Origin: an uncultured Oscillospiraceae bacterium
Lineage (GTDB): Bacteria; Bacillota; Clostridia; Oscillospirales; Acutalibacteraceae
Assembly (NCBI GenBank): GCA_902492455.1
Contig: CABULH010000011.1
Location: 62,001-126,000 of the forward strand
Direction: 5' to 3'
Length of the DNA: 64,000 nt
Shown: piece after piece, positions 1 to 8,367 of the stretch
How the letters are laid out: each line of letters opens with the position of its first letter
Position numbering within the stretch: position 1 is the first letter of the stretch
Position numbers and translations under genes: made by a program
The notes under the pieces: model-generated
What the model saw: the letters and a program-made list of their open reading frames with translations, nothing else
What the model was told of the DNA's origin: nothing
Database searches by the model: none

Positions 1-1343
1 AGCTGCTCCTCCGGCACCGGCACATAGCCGCAGTGGGGGCAGATAACGATGGGGATCGGCTCTCCCCAATACCGCTGACGGGAGAAGACCCAATCCCGCA
101 GCTTGAAATTGACCTTGCTTTCCCCGATGCCTTTTTCCGCCAGCCAGGCGGTGATGGTTTTCTTGGCTTCCTCCACCGTCAAGCCGTCCAGGAAGCCGGA
201 GTTCACCATCACGCCGGTGGCGCAGTCGGTGAAGGCTTCCTTTTCCACGTCGCCGCCCTTCACCACCTCGATGATGGGCAGGCCGAACTTTTTGGCGAAC
301 TCCCAGTCCCGGGTATCGTGGCCGGGCACCGCCATGATGGCGCCGGTGCCGTAGGAAACCAAGACGTAGTCGGAGATAAAGATAGGGATGCGCGTCCCGT
401 TCACCGGGTTGACCGCTTCCACGCCCTCCAGCCGGACGCCGGTTTTATCCTTGGCCACCTCGGTGCGCTCGAAATCGGATTTTTTCGCCGCTTCGGTCTG
501 GTATCCCCGGACCGCGTCCATATTTTGGATCACGTCCGCCCATTTTTCCAGCAGCGGATGCTCGGGGGACATGACCATATAAGTAGCGCCGAACAGGGTG
601 TCCGGCCGGGTGGTGTAGATCTCCACCGCGTCCCCGGCGGTGGTCTCAAACCGTACCTGGGCGCCGGTGGACCGGCCGATCCAATGGATCTGCTGGGCCC
701 GGACCCGCTCGGGATAATCCACCAGACTGAGGTCGTCGATGAGCCGCTGGGCATATTCGGTGATCTTGAGCATCCACTGACTCTTGACCTTGCGGACCAC
801 CTCGCCGCCGCACCGCTCGCACACGCCGCCCACCACCTCTTCGTTGGCGAGGACGCATTTGCAGGAGGTGCACCAGTTCACGGCCATCTCCTTCTTATAG
901 GCCAGGCCGTGCTTGAAGAGCTGCAGGAAAATCCACTGGGTCCACTTGTAATAATCCGGATCGGTGGTGTTAATCTCCCGGGTCCAGTCGAAGGAGAGGC
1001 CCAAGGCCTGCAGCTGGCTCTTGAACCGGGCCACGTTGTTCTTGGTTACAATTTCCGGGTGAATGTGATTCTTGATGGCGAAGTTTTCGGTGGGCAGGCC
1101 GAAAGCGTCCCAGCCCATGGGATAAAGCACGTTGTAGCCCTGGAGCCGCCGCTTGCGGGCGATAACGTCCAGCGCGGTGTAGGACCGGGGATGGCCCACG
1201 TGCAGGCCCTGGCCGGAGGGATAGGGAAATTCCACCAGTGCGTAGAATTTCGGTTTGTCCCGGTCCTCGGAAGCGGCGAAGGTGTTCTCCTCTTCCCAGA
1301 TCTTCTGCCATTTTTTTTCGATTGTCGATGGATCGTATCGCAT
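1..1343 (-). CDS. leuS: Leucyl-tRNA synthetase, N-terminal part (cut by window edge)
   Basis: Class I aminoacyl-tRNA synthetase that charges tRNA-Leu in the cytoplasm. About 447 residues are visible, beginning MRYDPSTIEKKWQ. The HIGH-type signature is HVGH inside PYPSGQGLHVGHPRSYTALD at about residue 40. A zinc-binding CTSCKC...CERCGG module follows near residue 160, then the CP1 editing region with TTRPDTLFGATY, and the visible part ends near FSRQRYWGEPIPI. The KMSKS loop and C-terminal anticodon-binding domains lie outside the window. The ATG at 1343 fits the family N-terminus. It follows rsfS by about 40 bases on the same strand, so it is probably the distal gene of the nadD-rsfS operon; no room exists for a T-box leader directly upstream. 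Identity is certain; only completeness is unknown. Confidence 0.97.
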   Translation of the reverse strand, partial: MRYDPSTIEKKWQKIWEEENTFAASEDRDKPKFYALVEFPYPSGQGLHVGHPRSYTALDVIARKRRLQGYNVLYPMGWDAFGLPTENFAIKNHIHPEIVTKNNVARFKSQLQALGLSFDWTREINTTDPDYYKWTQWIFLQLFKHGLAYKKEMAVNWCTSCKCVLANEEVVGGVCERCGGEVVRKVKSQWMLKITEYAQRLIDDLSLVDYPERVRAQQIHWIGRSTGAQVRFETTAGDAVEIYTTRPDTLFGATYMVMSPEHPLLEKWADVIQNMDAVRGYQTEAAKKSDFERTEVAKDKTGVRLEGVEAVNPVNGTRIPIFISDYVLVSYGTGAIMAVPGHDTRDWEFAKKFGLPIIEVVKGGDVEKEAFTDCATGVMVNSGFLDGLTVEEAKKTITAWLAEKGIGESKVNFKLRDWVFSRQRYWGEPIPIVICPHCGYVPVPEEQ

Positions 1344-1383
1344 CGGTCGTTCCCCCTGCTGTTTCGTTGGTGTTCCTCAGTTT

Positions 1384-1743
1384 TTATTCCTCGGGCAGAA
1401 ACTCTGCCGTTTCCAGCTGCCGGCCGTCCTTCCACAGCCGTTCCAGATCATAGAAGCTCCGGGTTTCCGCCTGGAATATATGCACGACCACCGCGCCGTA
1501 ATCCATCAGGATCCAGTTGGAAGCCGCATATCCCTCGATTCTCCGGGGCTGCTGCCCCGCCTTTCCCAGCTCCTCCTCCAGATAATCGCTCAGCGCCTTC
1601 ACCTGGGTGGTGCTGGTGCCGGAGGCGATAACGAAATAATCCGCGATGGAGGTCAGCTCGGTAACGCCGATGACCTTGATCTCCTCCGCCTTGTGCTTGT
1701 CCAGGGAGATCACGGCCAACCCGGCCAGTGTTTTCGGTTCCAT
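1384..1743 (-). CDS. rsfS: Ribosome silencing factor RsfS (Iojap/YbeB family)
   Basis: A 119-residue protein with the RsfS/DUF143 fold. Family members bind ribosomal protein L14 on the 50S subunit and block subunit joining under starvation. Recognisable family stretches are SIADYFVIASGTSTTQVKAL (residues about 32-51) and RRIEGYAASNWILMDYG (about 67-83), followed by VVVHIF. Length is normal. The ATG is preceded by AAGGA at 8 bases. It sits between the LCP-family gene and leuS, matching the Firmicutes order yqeK-yqeL(rsfS), except that an LCP gene is interposed here. Confidence 0.96.
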   Translation of the reverse strand: MEPKTLAGLAVISLDKHKAEEIKVIGVTELTSIADYFVIASGTSTTQVKALSDYLEEELGKAGQQPRRIEGYAASNWILMDYGAVVVHIFQAETRSFYDLERLWKDGRQLETAEFLPEE

Positions 1744-1809
1744 TTTTTGATTCCTTTCCGGTTATCGGTTCCGGTCGCTTCTTCGCCGCTGGAACCTCTG
1801 CCTTTCATC

Positions 1810-3231
1810 TTATGCAGCGGCGGTGGTGACCGTGCCCGGTGTTACGTCGCCGCTTTGGGTCACAGCCAGCTCCGACAGCTTCTGTTCATGCACATCCGCG
1901 TCCTTGCCCTCCACCAGCTCGGTGAGCTGCAGATCCGCCGCGGTGATGGCCCGGCCGTAAGGATTGAAGGCCTGGCCCAGCAGGACGGCCAACTCCGCCT
2001 TATGGGGAGAGAAATAGCCCACCTTGTTGCTGGTGGCGGAAGAGCCCGGCATCACATAAGTCGTGATATTGGCCAGCCCCGCCTTGGAGAAGCCCTGGAT
2101 CATGCTGGCGAAAGCGGTGTTGTAGGACAGATCCTCCGCTTTCACCTTAGAGGGCGACGGCATCATGGCGGCCATGGCTTCGGTGGTGGCAAGGGTACGG
2201 ATGGGGGTGGAGCCGCTCATCAGCGGGCCGATGATATCCTTCACCAGGGGATCCTTGGCGCCGACGCCCTTTTCGGCGGCGGCCATCAGCCGCTGCAGCA
2301 GGGCCGTTATCACCTTGCGGCTGTTTACCATCCGGATCACATCCCCGGTCACGCCGTCTCCCTTTTTCAGCAGATACGCCAGGGCGGATTCCCCGTCCAG
2401 CGTCTGAACACCCTTTTTATAGTCGATGGTCCCCAACTTCATATCCGCTTCCAGGTCCACGTCCACGCCGTCCACCAGGTCCACCAGCTTCACAAAAGCC
2501 TCCTGGGGCAGCAGGAAGAACTGATCCACCGGCATGCTGTACTGATCGTTGAAGATACCGATGAGATTCTCATAAGAAGAGCCCGCCTTTTTGGTTAGAG
2601 CGGTCTGACAGACGGTGTGCTTGCCGTCGGTGATCTCCGGCTCATAAACCGGCTTGCGGCAGGTATCGCACCAATTCAGTGGCTTGGGATTGGACCACAC
2701 ATCCTTGATGCTGCGCACCGTCCAATCCGGATCCTCGCCGATATAGGTGGACTGGGGCACCTGTAAAATGCTGATTTTATTTGCCTGCTTATCCCAGCAC
2801 AGCAGGGAAAGCAGCTCGGTGGGACCGGTGGCGCCGTCCTCCCCCTCCGGTCCCATGAGACCGAAAAGATAATAGGCCACCTTATCCCGGTCGGAAGCCG
2901 GCGTGGTGTCGAAGTCGGTGATATCCACTTCCGGCACATTCTTTTTGGCGGTGAGGCTTTCATAAATCGTCTTGCCCACCACGATGATAAACGCCAGCGC
3001 CACGATGATGAGGATCACCAGCAGCACGATCAGGACGATTTTGCCCGGCGACATCTTCCGCTTTCCGGTTTTCTTTTTGGCCGGGGGGGAAGTGGTGTTT
3101 TTTGTGGTCTTTGTCTTGGCTGCGGCGGTGCGGGAGGTTGATTTGGCAGTGCGGGTTCCGGCGCTTTTGGACGCGCCGCTGCGGGAAGCGCCCGAACGGG
3201 CGGGCGCGTTTTTCCGTCTGTCTTTCGCCAT
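1810..3231 (-). CDS. LCP (LytR-CpsA-Psr) family cell-envelope protein
   Basis: A 473-residue membrane-anchored protein. The first 60 residues are basic and Ala/Thr/Lys-rich, then one transmembrane helix at about 63-86 (KIVLIVLLVILIIVALAF), then an extracytoplasmic LCP domain with ISILQVPQSTYI, FFLLPQEAFVKLVDLVDGVDVDL and the ALAYLLKKGDG...VIRMVNSRKVITALL region. LCP proteins transfer undecaprenyl-linked glycopolymers such as teichoic acids or capsule to peptidoglycan. A short cysteine pair (NWCDTCRKPV) in the middle is not a standard LCP feature. The ATG at 3231 has AAAGGGG about 7 bases upstream and is preferred to an in-frame start 37 codons earlier. It lies between nadD-yqeK and rsfS on the same strand. 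Confidence 0.85.
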   Translation of the reverse strand: MAKDRRKNAPARSGASRSGASKSAGTRTAKSTSRTAAAKTKTTKNTTSPPAKKKTGKRKMSPGKIVLIVLLVILIIVALAFIIVVGKTIYESLTAKKNVPEVDITDFDTTPASDRDKVAYYLFGLMGPEGEDGATGPTELLSLLCWDKQANKISILQVPQSTYIGEDPDWTVRSIKDVWSNPKPLNWCDTCRKPVYEPEITDGKHTVCQTALTKKAGSSYENLIGIFNDQYSMPVDQFFLLPQEAFVKLVDLVDGVDVDLEADMKLGTIDYKKGVQTLDGESALAYLLKKGDGVTGDVIRMVNSRKVITALLQRLMAAAEKGVGAKDPLVKDIIGPLMSGSTPIRTLATTEAMAAMMPSPSKVKAEDLSYNTAFASMIQGFSKAGLANITTYVMPGSSATSNKVGYFSPHKAELAVLLGQAFNPYGRAITAADLQLTELVEGKDADVHEQKLSELAVTQSGDVTPGTVTTAAA

Positions 3232-3283
3232 GGGGATACCCCTTTCTCGGCCCGTGAGGGCAGGAGACTGGGCGGAACCAGTT

Positions 3284-4504
3284 TTATGGCTCCGCGATGG
3301 TTGAAGTGAAATTTGAAGAGGAAGCGGAGATGGTTTGCTCATTGTAAGCGGCCAGGGTATCGGGATGGATGGCGGCCTGCTTTTTCACCAGGTCCCGGAT
3401 GGTGTAGCTCAGGGCGTAGAGCATTGCCTGAGACAGCCCTTCGTCCGCCAGCCGGCGCATCACGTCCACATCCTTGTAGTCCCGGTCTGCAGAGGTAAAA
3501 TCCGCGATGAAGAGCACCTTTTCCAACGGCGACATACCGGCCCGGGCGGTGGTATGATACCGCACGGCGGCCAGGATGTCCGGATCCGTCACCCCCAGCA
3601 CCTTTTCGATGAAAAGGGCGCCGGCGCGGGCATGCCAGAGCTTCGGCGCCTGCTGCTCGACGTTATCTAGCAGTATAGCAAAATCCTGGAAGATTTGCAA
3701 CTGGGCATCCTCCCCCGCATCCTTTAAGATATCATGAAGAATGCCCGCGGTTCTGGCCCGGGCGGGATCGGCGCCGTATTTTTTCGCCAGCCGTTCCGCC
3801 TCCTCGGCCACCGCCAGAGAGTGGCGGAAACGGGCGGGGGTCAGCCGGCCCCGGATGATCTCGATAAACTGCTCGTTCCGGTTCAGCCGGGTTTCTTCTC
3901 CCTCGGTATAGAGCCTTTTGGCAGCAATATATCCCGCCACGGCCGCGGGCACCAGCTGATCCACCGCCTCGCCCCGGCGCAGCTTCTCCCGAATCTCGGT
4001 GGAAGACAGGGGTGTCAGGGGGATGTTTTCCAGAGCGCAGACCGCTCCCTCCGCCTCCAGCCGGGCGGCGTAGGCCTCCAGCTCTGCCATGGAGACCCCG
4101 TCCCGGGGGGCGGCGCAGAGCACCGCCGTGGCGGCGATATCCTCAAACCGCCACCAGGTTCCCATGGTGAGGAACATATCCGCGCCGGTGATTAAGTACC
4201 ACCGGGCCTCGGGATACTGGCCGCAGAGAGTCTCCAGGGTATCCGCCGTAAAGCTGGCGCCTCCCCGGCTGATTTCCAGATCGGACACGGTGAACAGCGG
4301 GTCGTTCCCCGCCGCCAGCCGGCACATCTCCAGCCGGTCGGCCGCCGGCGCCATTTCCGGCTTGACCTTGTGAGGCGGCACATAGGTGGGCATCAGGATC
4401 ACCTTGTCCAGCTTCAGCCGGCGGGCAAACTCCGCCGCCAGGCGGATATGGCCGTTGTGGATAGGATCAAAGGTGCCGCCGAAGAGGGCGATCTTCTGGG
4501 ACAT
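3284..4504 (-). CDS. Fused nicotinate-nucleotide adenylyltransferase (NadD) and YqeK-type HD hydrolase
   Basis: A 406-residue two-domain protein. Residues 1 to about 195 are NadD: FGGTFDPIHNGH nucleotidyltransferase motif near the N-terminus, YVPPHK, and the C-terminal PLSSTEIREKLRRGE motif. NadD adenylylates nicotinate mononucleotide to deamido-NAD. From about residue 208 a YqeK-like HD domain follows, with RHSLAV, GILHDILKD, WHARAGA, VRYHTTARAGMSPLEKVLFI and ADFTSADR; YqeK proteins hydrolyse diadenosine tetraphosphate to ADP. In B. subtilis these are two adjacent genes; here they form one reading frame. The ATG has GGAGG seven bases upstream. Fusions of this pair are known from other Clostridia, so this is a lineage trait rather than an assembly error. 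Confidence 0.93.
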   Translation of the reverse strand: MSQKIALFGGTFDPIHNGHIRLAAEFARRLKLDKVILMPTYVPPHKVKPEMAPAADRLEMCRLAAGNDPLFTVSDLEISRGGASFTADTLETLCGQYPEARWYLITGADMFLTMGTWWRFEDIAATAVLCAAPRDGVSMAELEAYAARLEAEGAVCALENIPLTPLSSTEIREKLRRGEAVDQLVPAAVAGYIAAKRLYTEGEETRLNRNEQFIEIIRGRLTPARFRHSLAVAEEAERLAKKYGADPARARTAGILHDILKDAGEDAQLQIFQDFAILLDNVEQQAPKLWHARAGALFIEKVLGVTDPDILAAVRYHTTARAGMSPLEKVLFIADFTSADRDYKDVDVMRRLADEGLSQAMLYALSYTIRDLVKKQAAIHPDTLAAYNEQTISASSSNFTSTIAEP

Positions 4505-4605
4505 GGATATTCCTCCCTGGGCGGGCGGATCCGCCGCGAATTACTAATCGTTTATTTTTTATATATTATCCCATTCGTTTATCCGTGCTGCTCGTACGAG
4601 GAGGG

Positions 4606-4902
4606 TTATTTCGGCAGCTTGATGCGGGGTTCCTTTTCATTTTTCCGGTAGAGCACAAAGGTACGGCCCACCACCTGCACCACCTGGGCGTTGACCGCCG
4701 CGGCGATCTCCTCAGCGGTTTCCCTGGCGGAGCCGGGAGCGGTTTCCAGCACCTTGCCTTTGATCAGCTCCCGGGCGGTAAGGGCGTCGTCCGCCTGCTT
4801 GAGCATGGCATCGGAGATTCCACCCTTGCCCGCGTGGAGGATGGGCTCCTCCGTGTTGGCCAAGCCGCGGAGATAGGCCCGCTGTTTACTGGTTAAATTC
4901 AT
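4606..4902 (-). CDS. yhbY: YhbY/CRS1-CRM family RNA-binding protein
   Basis: A 98-residue single CRM-domain protein starting MNLTSKQRAYLRGLAN, with the hallmark GKGGISDAMLKQADDAL segment and the AAAVNAQVVQVVGRTFVLYR beta-strand region. YhbY (YqeI in Bacillus) associates with pre-50S ribosomal particles. The ATG at 4902 is preceded by AAGGA. It sits just upstream of nadD-yqeK in transcription order, the same neighbourhood as Bacillus yqeI-nadD. Length and composition are normal. Confidence 0.94.
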   Translation of the reverse strand: MNLTSKQRAYLRGLANTEEPILHAGKGGISDAMLKQADDALTARELIKGKVLETAPGSARETAEEIAAAVNAQVVQVVGRTFVLYRKNEKEPRIKLPK

Positions 4903-4963
4903 GATCGGTTTCCTTCCCTATTCATTATTCGCCGTTTTGCCGCCGGTTATAACCAGCCGGACC

Positions 4964-5653
4964 TCAATCGTCGTAACCCATCAGCTTCAGCGCCTCCCGG
5001 GCGGCCAGCTGTTCCGCTTCCTTTTTGCTGCGGCCCCGGCCGCTGCCGATGACGTTGCTGTTGAGATGGACCTCCACATGAAAAACCTTGTTGTGGTCCG
5101 GCCCCGACTCACCCGTCAGGACATATTCCAGCCGTTCCTCCGGATTTTGCTGGATGATCTCCTGAAGGGTGGTTTTATAATCTTTAAAGTGCAGCCGCCG
5201 CTGGTTGGACACTTCCTTTTCCAGAAAACGGGTAAGAAATTTCTCCACCGGCGGGAAGCCTCCGTCCAGATACATGGCCGCGGTTACCGCTTCAAAAGCG
5301 TCCGCCAATATGGAGGGCCGCTCCGCGCCGCCGGTGCTCCGCTCCCCTTTGCCCAACAGCAGGCAGTCTCCCAGCTGCAGCTCCCGGGCATAAGAGCACA
5401 GGGCCTTTTCACAGACGATGGCGGCCCGCAGCTTGGTGAGCTCCCCCTCCGGCCCGGTTTCCCGGCGGAAAAGATAGTTGGCGGCCACCAGCCCCAACAC
5501 CGAATCCCCCAGGAATTCCAGCCGTTCATTGCTCTGCAGCCCGTGCCGGCCTTCGTTGGCGTATGAAGAGTGGGTCAGCGCCTTTTTCAGCAGCCCGGCA
5601 TCCCGAAAGGTATAGCCCAGCCGCTCCATCAACCCCTGCAGATTGTCCGCCAT
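4964..5653 (-). CDS. rnc: Ribonuclease III
   Basis: A 229-residue double-strand-specific endoribonuclease that matures rRNA and regulatory RNAs. The signature NERLEFLGDSVL is at about residues 42-53, the second acidic site is DAFEAVTAA, and a C-terminal double-stranded-RNA-binding domain spans about 150-225 (DYKTTLQEIIQ, then GRGRSKKEAEQLAAREAL). The ATG at 5653 is chosen because AGGGGG precedes it at suitable distance; an upstream in-frame ATG at 5680 would overlap the acpP-like stop codon. It follows plsX and the acyl-carrier-like gene, the conserved Firmicutes plsX-acpP-rnc context, although smc and ftsY do not follow. Confidence 0.96.
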   Translation of the reverse strand: MADNLQGLMERLGYTFRDAGLLKKALTHSSYANEGRHGLQSNERLEFLGDSVLGLVAANYLFRRETGPEGELTKLRAAIVCEKALCSYARELQLGDCLLLGKGERSTGGAERPSILADAFEAVTAAMYLDGGFPPVEKFLTRFLEKEVSNQRRLHFKDYKTTLQEIIQQNPEERLEYVLTGESGPDHNKVFHVEVHLNSNVIGSGRGRSKKEAEQLAAREALKLMGYDD

Positions 5654-5676
5654 ATCCGCTTCCCCCTTTCCCGGCC

Positions 5677-5901
5677 TCACAGCCGGTCCTCGATATAGCC
5701 CACCAGGTCCTCCACGCTTTCAAACTCTTCCAGCGCCTCGGTGGGGATGGACACCCCGTACAGTTCTTCCAGACTGAAAGCCACGTCCCCACGGTCGTTC
5801 GGGCTGAGATTCAGCTCGTCCAGGGTGCTGGACATGGTGACATCCTCCGGATCACAGGCGTACTGTTCCGCCAGCAGCCTGACCAACTCATTATAAACCA
5901 C
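5677..5901 (-). CDS. Acyl-carrier-protein-like protein lacking the usual phosphopantetheine serine
   Basis: A 74-residue acidic protein between plsX and rnc, the position of acpP. It has the ACP pattern of four helices: an N-terminal helix (ELVRLLAEQYACD), a helix II ending SLEELYGVSIP, and the C-terminal FESVEDLVGYI. In a canonical ACP the segment before helix II is DSLD, whose Ser carries 4'-phosphopantetheine. Here the aligned residues are SPND, so the attachment Ser is replaced by Pro, with a Ser one position earlier. It starts with GTG at 5901, with GGAGG ten bases upstream inside the end of plsX. It may be a non-carrier homologue that binds PlsX or other lipid enzymes, or a true ACP using the shifted Ser. 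Family is clear; function is uncertain. Confidence 0.72.
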   Translation of the reverse strand: MVYNELVRLLAEQYACDPEDVTMSSTLDELNLSPNDRGDVAFSLEELYGVSIPTEALEEFESVEDLVGYIEDRL

Positions 5902-5903
5902 CG

Positions 5904-6941
5904 TTAATTCGCCTCCGTGTCCTTTTCCGCTGCTGCCGCTTCCGCGGGCTTCTGCCGTCCCACTGCCGCGGTGATTTTATCGATGACGCCTTCGTCGGCG
6001 AACTGAGCCGCCACCCGGATGGCGTGCTTCACCGCCTCGGCCTTGGCGTTGCCGTGGGTCTTGATCACCGGCTTGGTGAGGCCCAGCAGAGGCGCGCCGC
6101 CGTAAGGCGCGGTGGAAACCTTTTCCTTCAGCTTGCCGATGCCCCCCTTGACCAAAAGGGCGCCGATCTTGGTTTTCAGACTGGAGAAAAACACCTGTTT
6201 CAAATTGTGCATCAGCATATCCGCAGTGCCTTCCATGGTTTTCAGCAGCACATTGCCGCTGAAGCCGTCGGCCACCAGCACATCCACCACGCCCATGGGC
6301 ACGTCCCGTGCTTCCACATTGCCCACGAAATTCAGCCCGCTCTCCTTCAGCAGGGCGAAGGCTTCATGCTGCAGTTCGCCGCCCTTGTGATCCTCGGTGC
6401 CCACATTGAGCAGGCCCACGGTGGCCGGGCGGCCCTGGTTCATCACGGCGGTCATGTACAGGCTGCCCATGTGGGCGAACTGGAGCAGCATCTCCGGCCG
6501 GCATTCCACATTGGCGCCGGAATCGATAAGCAGAAAAGGCCCCTTGTCCGTGGGCGCAATAGCGGCCAGTGCCGCCCGGGGCACTCCTTTGATCCGCTTG
6601 ACCAGGAAGGTGGCGCCCATAATCAGGGCGCCGGTGCTGCCGGCGGAGACGAAAGCGTCCCCCTCCCCGGCGGCCAGCCGCCGCAGACCCTCGGCCATGG
6701 AACAGTCCTTGTGCTCCTTGAGAATGCTTTTGGGCTCGTCGTTCATGGAGATCACGTCCCGGGCGTCCACGATTTCCATGCCCTCCAAAGAAACAGCGTT
6801 ATCTGCCGCCGCTTTCCGGATCTCCTCTTCTCGGCCCACCAGGATCACCGTATGGCCGTATTCCTTCACGGCCAGAGCCGCGCCCTTGATAATTTCCAGC
6901 GGCGCGTTGTCACCGCCGAAGGCATCCACGATTACCCGCAT
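5904..6941 (-). CDS. plsX: Phosphate acyltransferase PlsX
   Basis: A 345-residue enzyme that converts acyl-ACP to acyl-phosphate for the PlsX/PlsY phospholipid pathway. Family landmarks: RVIVDAFGGDNAPLEIIKG at the N-terminus, VSAGSTGALIMGATFLVKRIKG near residue 100, LIDSGANVECRPEMLLQFAHMG, VGLLNVGTEDHKG, and VADGFSGNVLLKTMEG. The C-terminal tail after about residue 325 is Ala/Glu-rich and not conserved. The ATG at 6941 is used because AAAGGAG lies 8 bases upstream; a GTG at 6950 would be directly on the ribosome-binding site. Its stop is 3 bases before the start of the ACP-like gene, so the two are translationally close. Confidence 0.96.
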   Translation of the reverse strand: MRVIVDAFGGDNAPLEIIKGAALAVKEYGHTVILVGREEEIRKAAADNAVSLEGMEIVDARDVISMNDEPKSILKEHKDCSMAEGLRRLAAGEGDAFVSAGSTGALIMGATFLVKRIKGVPRAALAAIAPTDKGPFLLIDSGANVECRPEMLLQFAHMGSLYMTAVMNQGRPATVGLLNVGTEDHKGGELQHEAFALLKESGLNFVGNVEARDVPMGVVDVLVADGFSGNVLLKTMEGTADMLMHNLKQVFFSSLKTKIGALLVKGGIGKLKEKVSTAPYGGAPLLGLTKPVIKTHGNAKAEAVKHAIRVAAQFADEGVIDKITAAVGRQKPAEAAAAEKDTEAN

Positions 6942-7036
6942 GCCCGTCACTCCTTTTCAGGATTATTGAATTTAACATCGGTTAAAAATCATCTCATATT
7001 AGCTTGTCCGCCGACCATCTGGAACCCTCGCCGTCT

Positions 7037-8362
7037 TTATTCTCCGGCAGCCTCCAGCGCCACCGCCAAAGAATGGAGCGCACGGTCGGCCAGGGCGGCA
7101 TACCGCAGCCGCTTGTCCCGGATCTGTTCCGGCAGAGGCGGCAGGATGCCGAAATTGGCCCCCATGGGCTGGAAATCCCTGACTTCCGGATCGCTGACGT
7201 AACCCGCCAGCGCCCCCATCATCGTATCCCGGGGCAGTATCAGGGGAGGCAGGCCCTTCAGCATCCGGGCAGCGTTTTTCCCCGCCAGAATACCGGAGGA
7301 AGCGGATTCCATATACCCCTCCACCCCGGTCATCTGCCCGGCGAAAAAGAGCCGGGGCTCCTGCCGGAACTGGTATCCGGCGGTGAGCAGCCGTGGGGAA
7401 TCCAGGAAGGTATTGCGGTGCATCACGCCGTAGCGGGCGTATTCCGCCTGCCGCAAAGCGGGGATCATGCCGAACACCCGCTTTTGCTCCCCGAACTTCA
7501 GGTTGGTCTGAAAGCCCACCAGATTATACAGGGTGCCCGCGGCATTTTCCGCCCGAAGCTGAAGCACCGCCCAGGGCCGGTGGCCGGTGCGGGGATCCCG
7601 CAGGCCCACCGGTTTCATGGGACCGAAACGGATGGAATCGGCTCCCCGCTTGGCTAAAACCTCGATGGGCATGCAGCCCTCATACACCTTTCCCTCCCGG
7701 TCGAAAGCATGCAAGGGGGCGGTTTCCGCCGTCACTAGGGCGGCATGAAACGCCTCGTACTCCTCCCGGTTCAGAGGGCAGTTGAGATAGTCCCCCTCCC
7801 CGCTTTCCTCCCGGTCGTAGCGGGAAGCCCGGAAGGCGTGGTCCATATCCACGCTTTCCGCGGTGATAATGGGGGCCGCCGCGTCAAAGAAGCTCAGGGC
7901 GCCGCCGCACCGCTGCCGGATCCGATCCGCCAGAGCGTCCAGGGTCAGGGGGCCGGTGGCGATCACCGCCACGCCTTCCGCGGGCAGATCGGTCAGCTCT
8001 CCCTCCTCCACCTGAATCAGGGGATGGTTCCTCACCCGGGCGGTGATCCCCGCGGCGAACCGCTCCCGATCCACCGCCAAAGCGCCGCCGGCAGGCACCG
8101 CGCAATCCGCTGCCGCCGCCATGCACAGGGAGCCCAGCCGCCGCATCTCCTCCTTCAGCAGGCCGGCAGCACTGTCCAGCCGGGCAGCCTTGAGGGAATT
8201 GCTGCACACCAGCTCCCCGAAATCCGGCGACCGGTGGGCGGGGGACATTTTGCCCGGCTTGCAGTCCAGCAGCCGCACCGGAACCCCGGCTTCCGCCAGC
8301 GCCCAGGCGGCCTCGCAGCCCGCCAGCCCCGCGCCGGCAACCAGTACCCTTGTATCCTGCAA
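7037..8362 (-). CDS. trmFO: tRNA uracil-54 C5-methyltransferase, folate/FAD-dependent (TrmFO)
   Basis: A 441-residue flavoprotein that makes ribothymidine at position 54 of tRNA with methylenetetrahydrofolate. The N-terminal FAD-binding motif is VLVAGAGLAGCEAAW, followed by FGELVCSNSLKA, the LTLDALADRI region, LNREEYEAFHAAL, GCMPIEVLAKRG and RFGPMKPVGLRDPRTG, all standard in TrmFO. The GTG at 8371 lies on the Shine-Dalgarno sequence, so TTG at 8362, eight bases after AGGAG, is preferred. The start region overlaps or abuts the topA stop. The order dprA-topA-trmFO is conserved in Firmicutes. Confidence 0.95.
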   Translation of the reverse strand: MQDTRVLVAGAGLAGCEAAWALAEAGVPVRLLDCKPGKMSPAHRSPDFGELVCSNSLKAARLDSAAGLLKEEMRRLGSLCMAAAADCAVPAGGALAVDRERFAAGITARVRNHPLIQVEEGELTDLPAEGVAVIATGPLTLDALADRIRQRCGGALSFFDAAAPIITAESVDMDHAFRASRYDREESGEGDYLNCPLNREEYEAFHAALVTAETAPLHAFDREGKVYEGCMPIEVLAKRGADSIRFGPMKPVGLRDPRTGHRPWAVLQLRAENAAGTLYNLVGFQTNLKFGEQKRVFGMIPALRQAEYARYGVMHRNTFLDSPRLLTAGYQFRQEPRLFFAGQMTGVEGYMESASSGILAGKNAARMLKGLPPLILPRDTMMGALAGYVSDPEVRDFQPMGANFGILPPLPEQIRDKRLRYAALADRALHSLAVALEAAGE

Positions 8363-8367
8363 AGCCG

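Noticed and set aside
1344..1383. T-box leader for leuS
   Set aside because: Only about 40 bases separate rsfS and leuS, too short for a T-box.
33..2598. Long plus-strand open frames opposite leuS, rsfS and the LCP gene
   Set aside because: They lie antisense to clearly conserved genes; high G+C leaves few stop codons in shadow frames.
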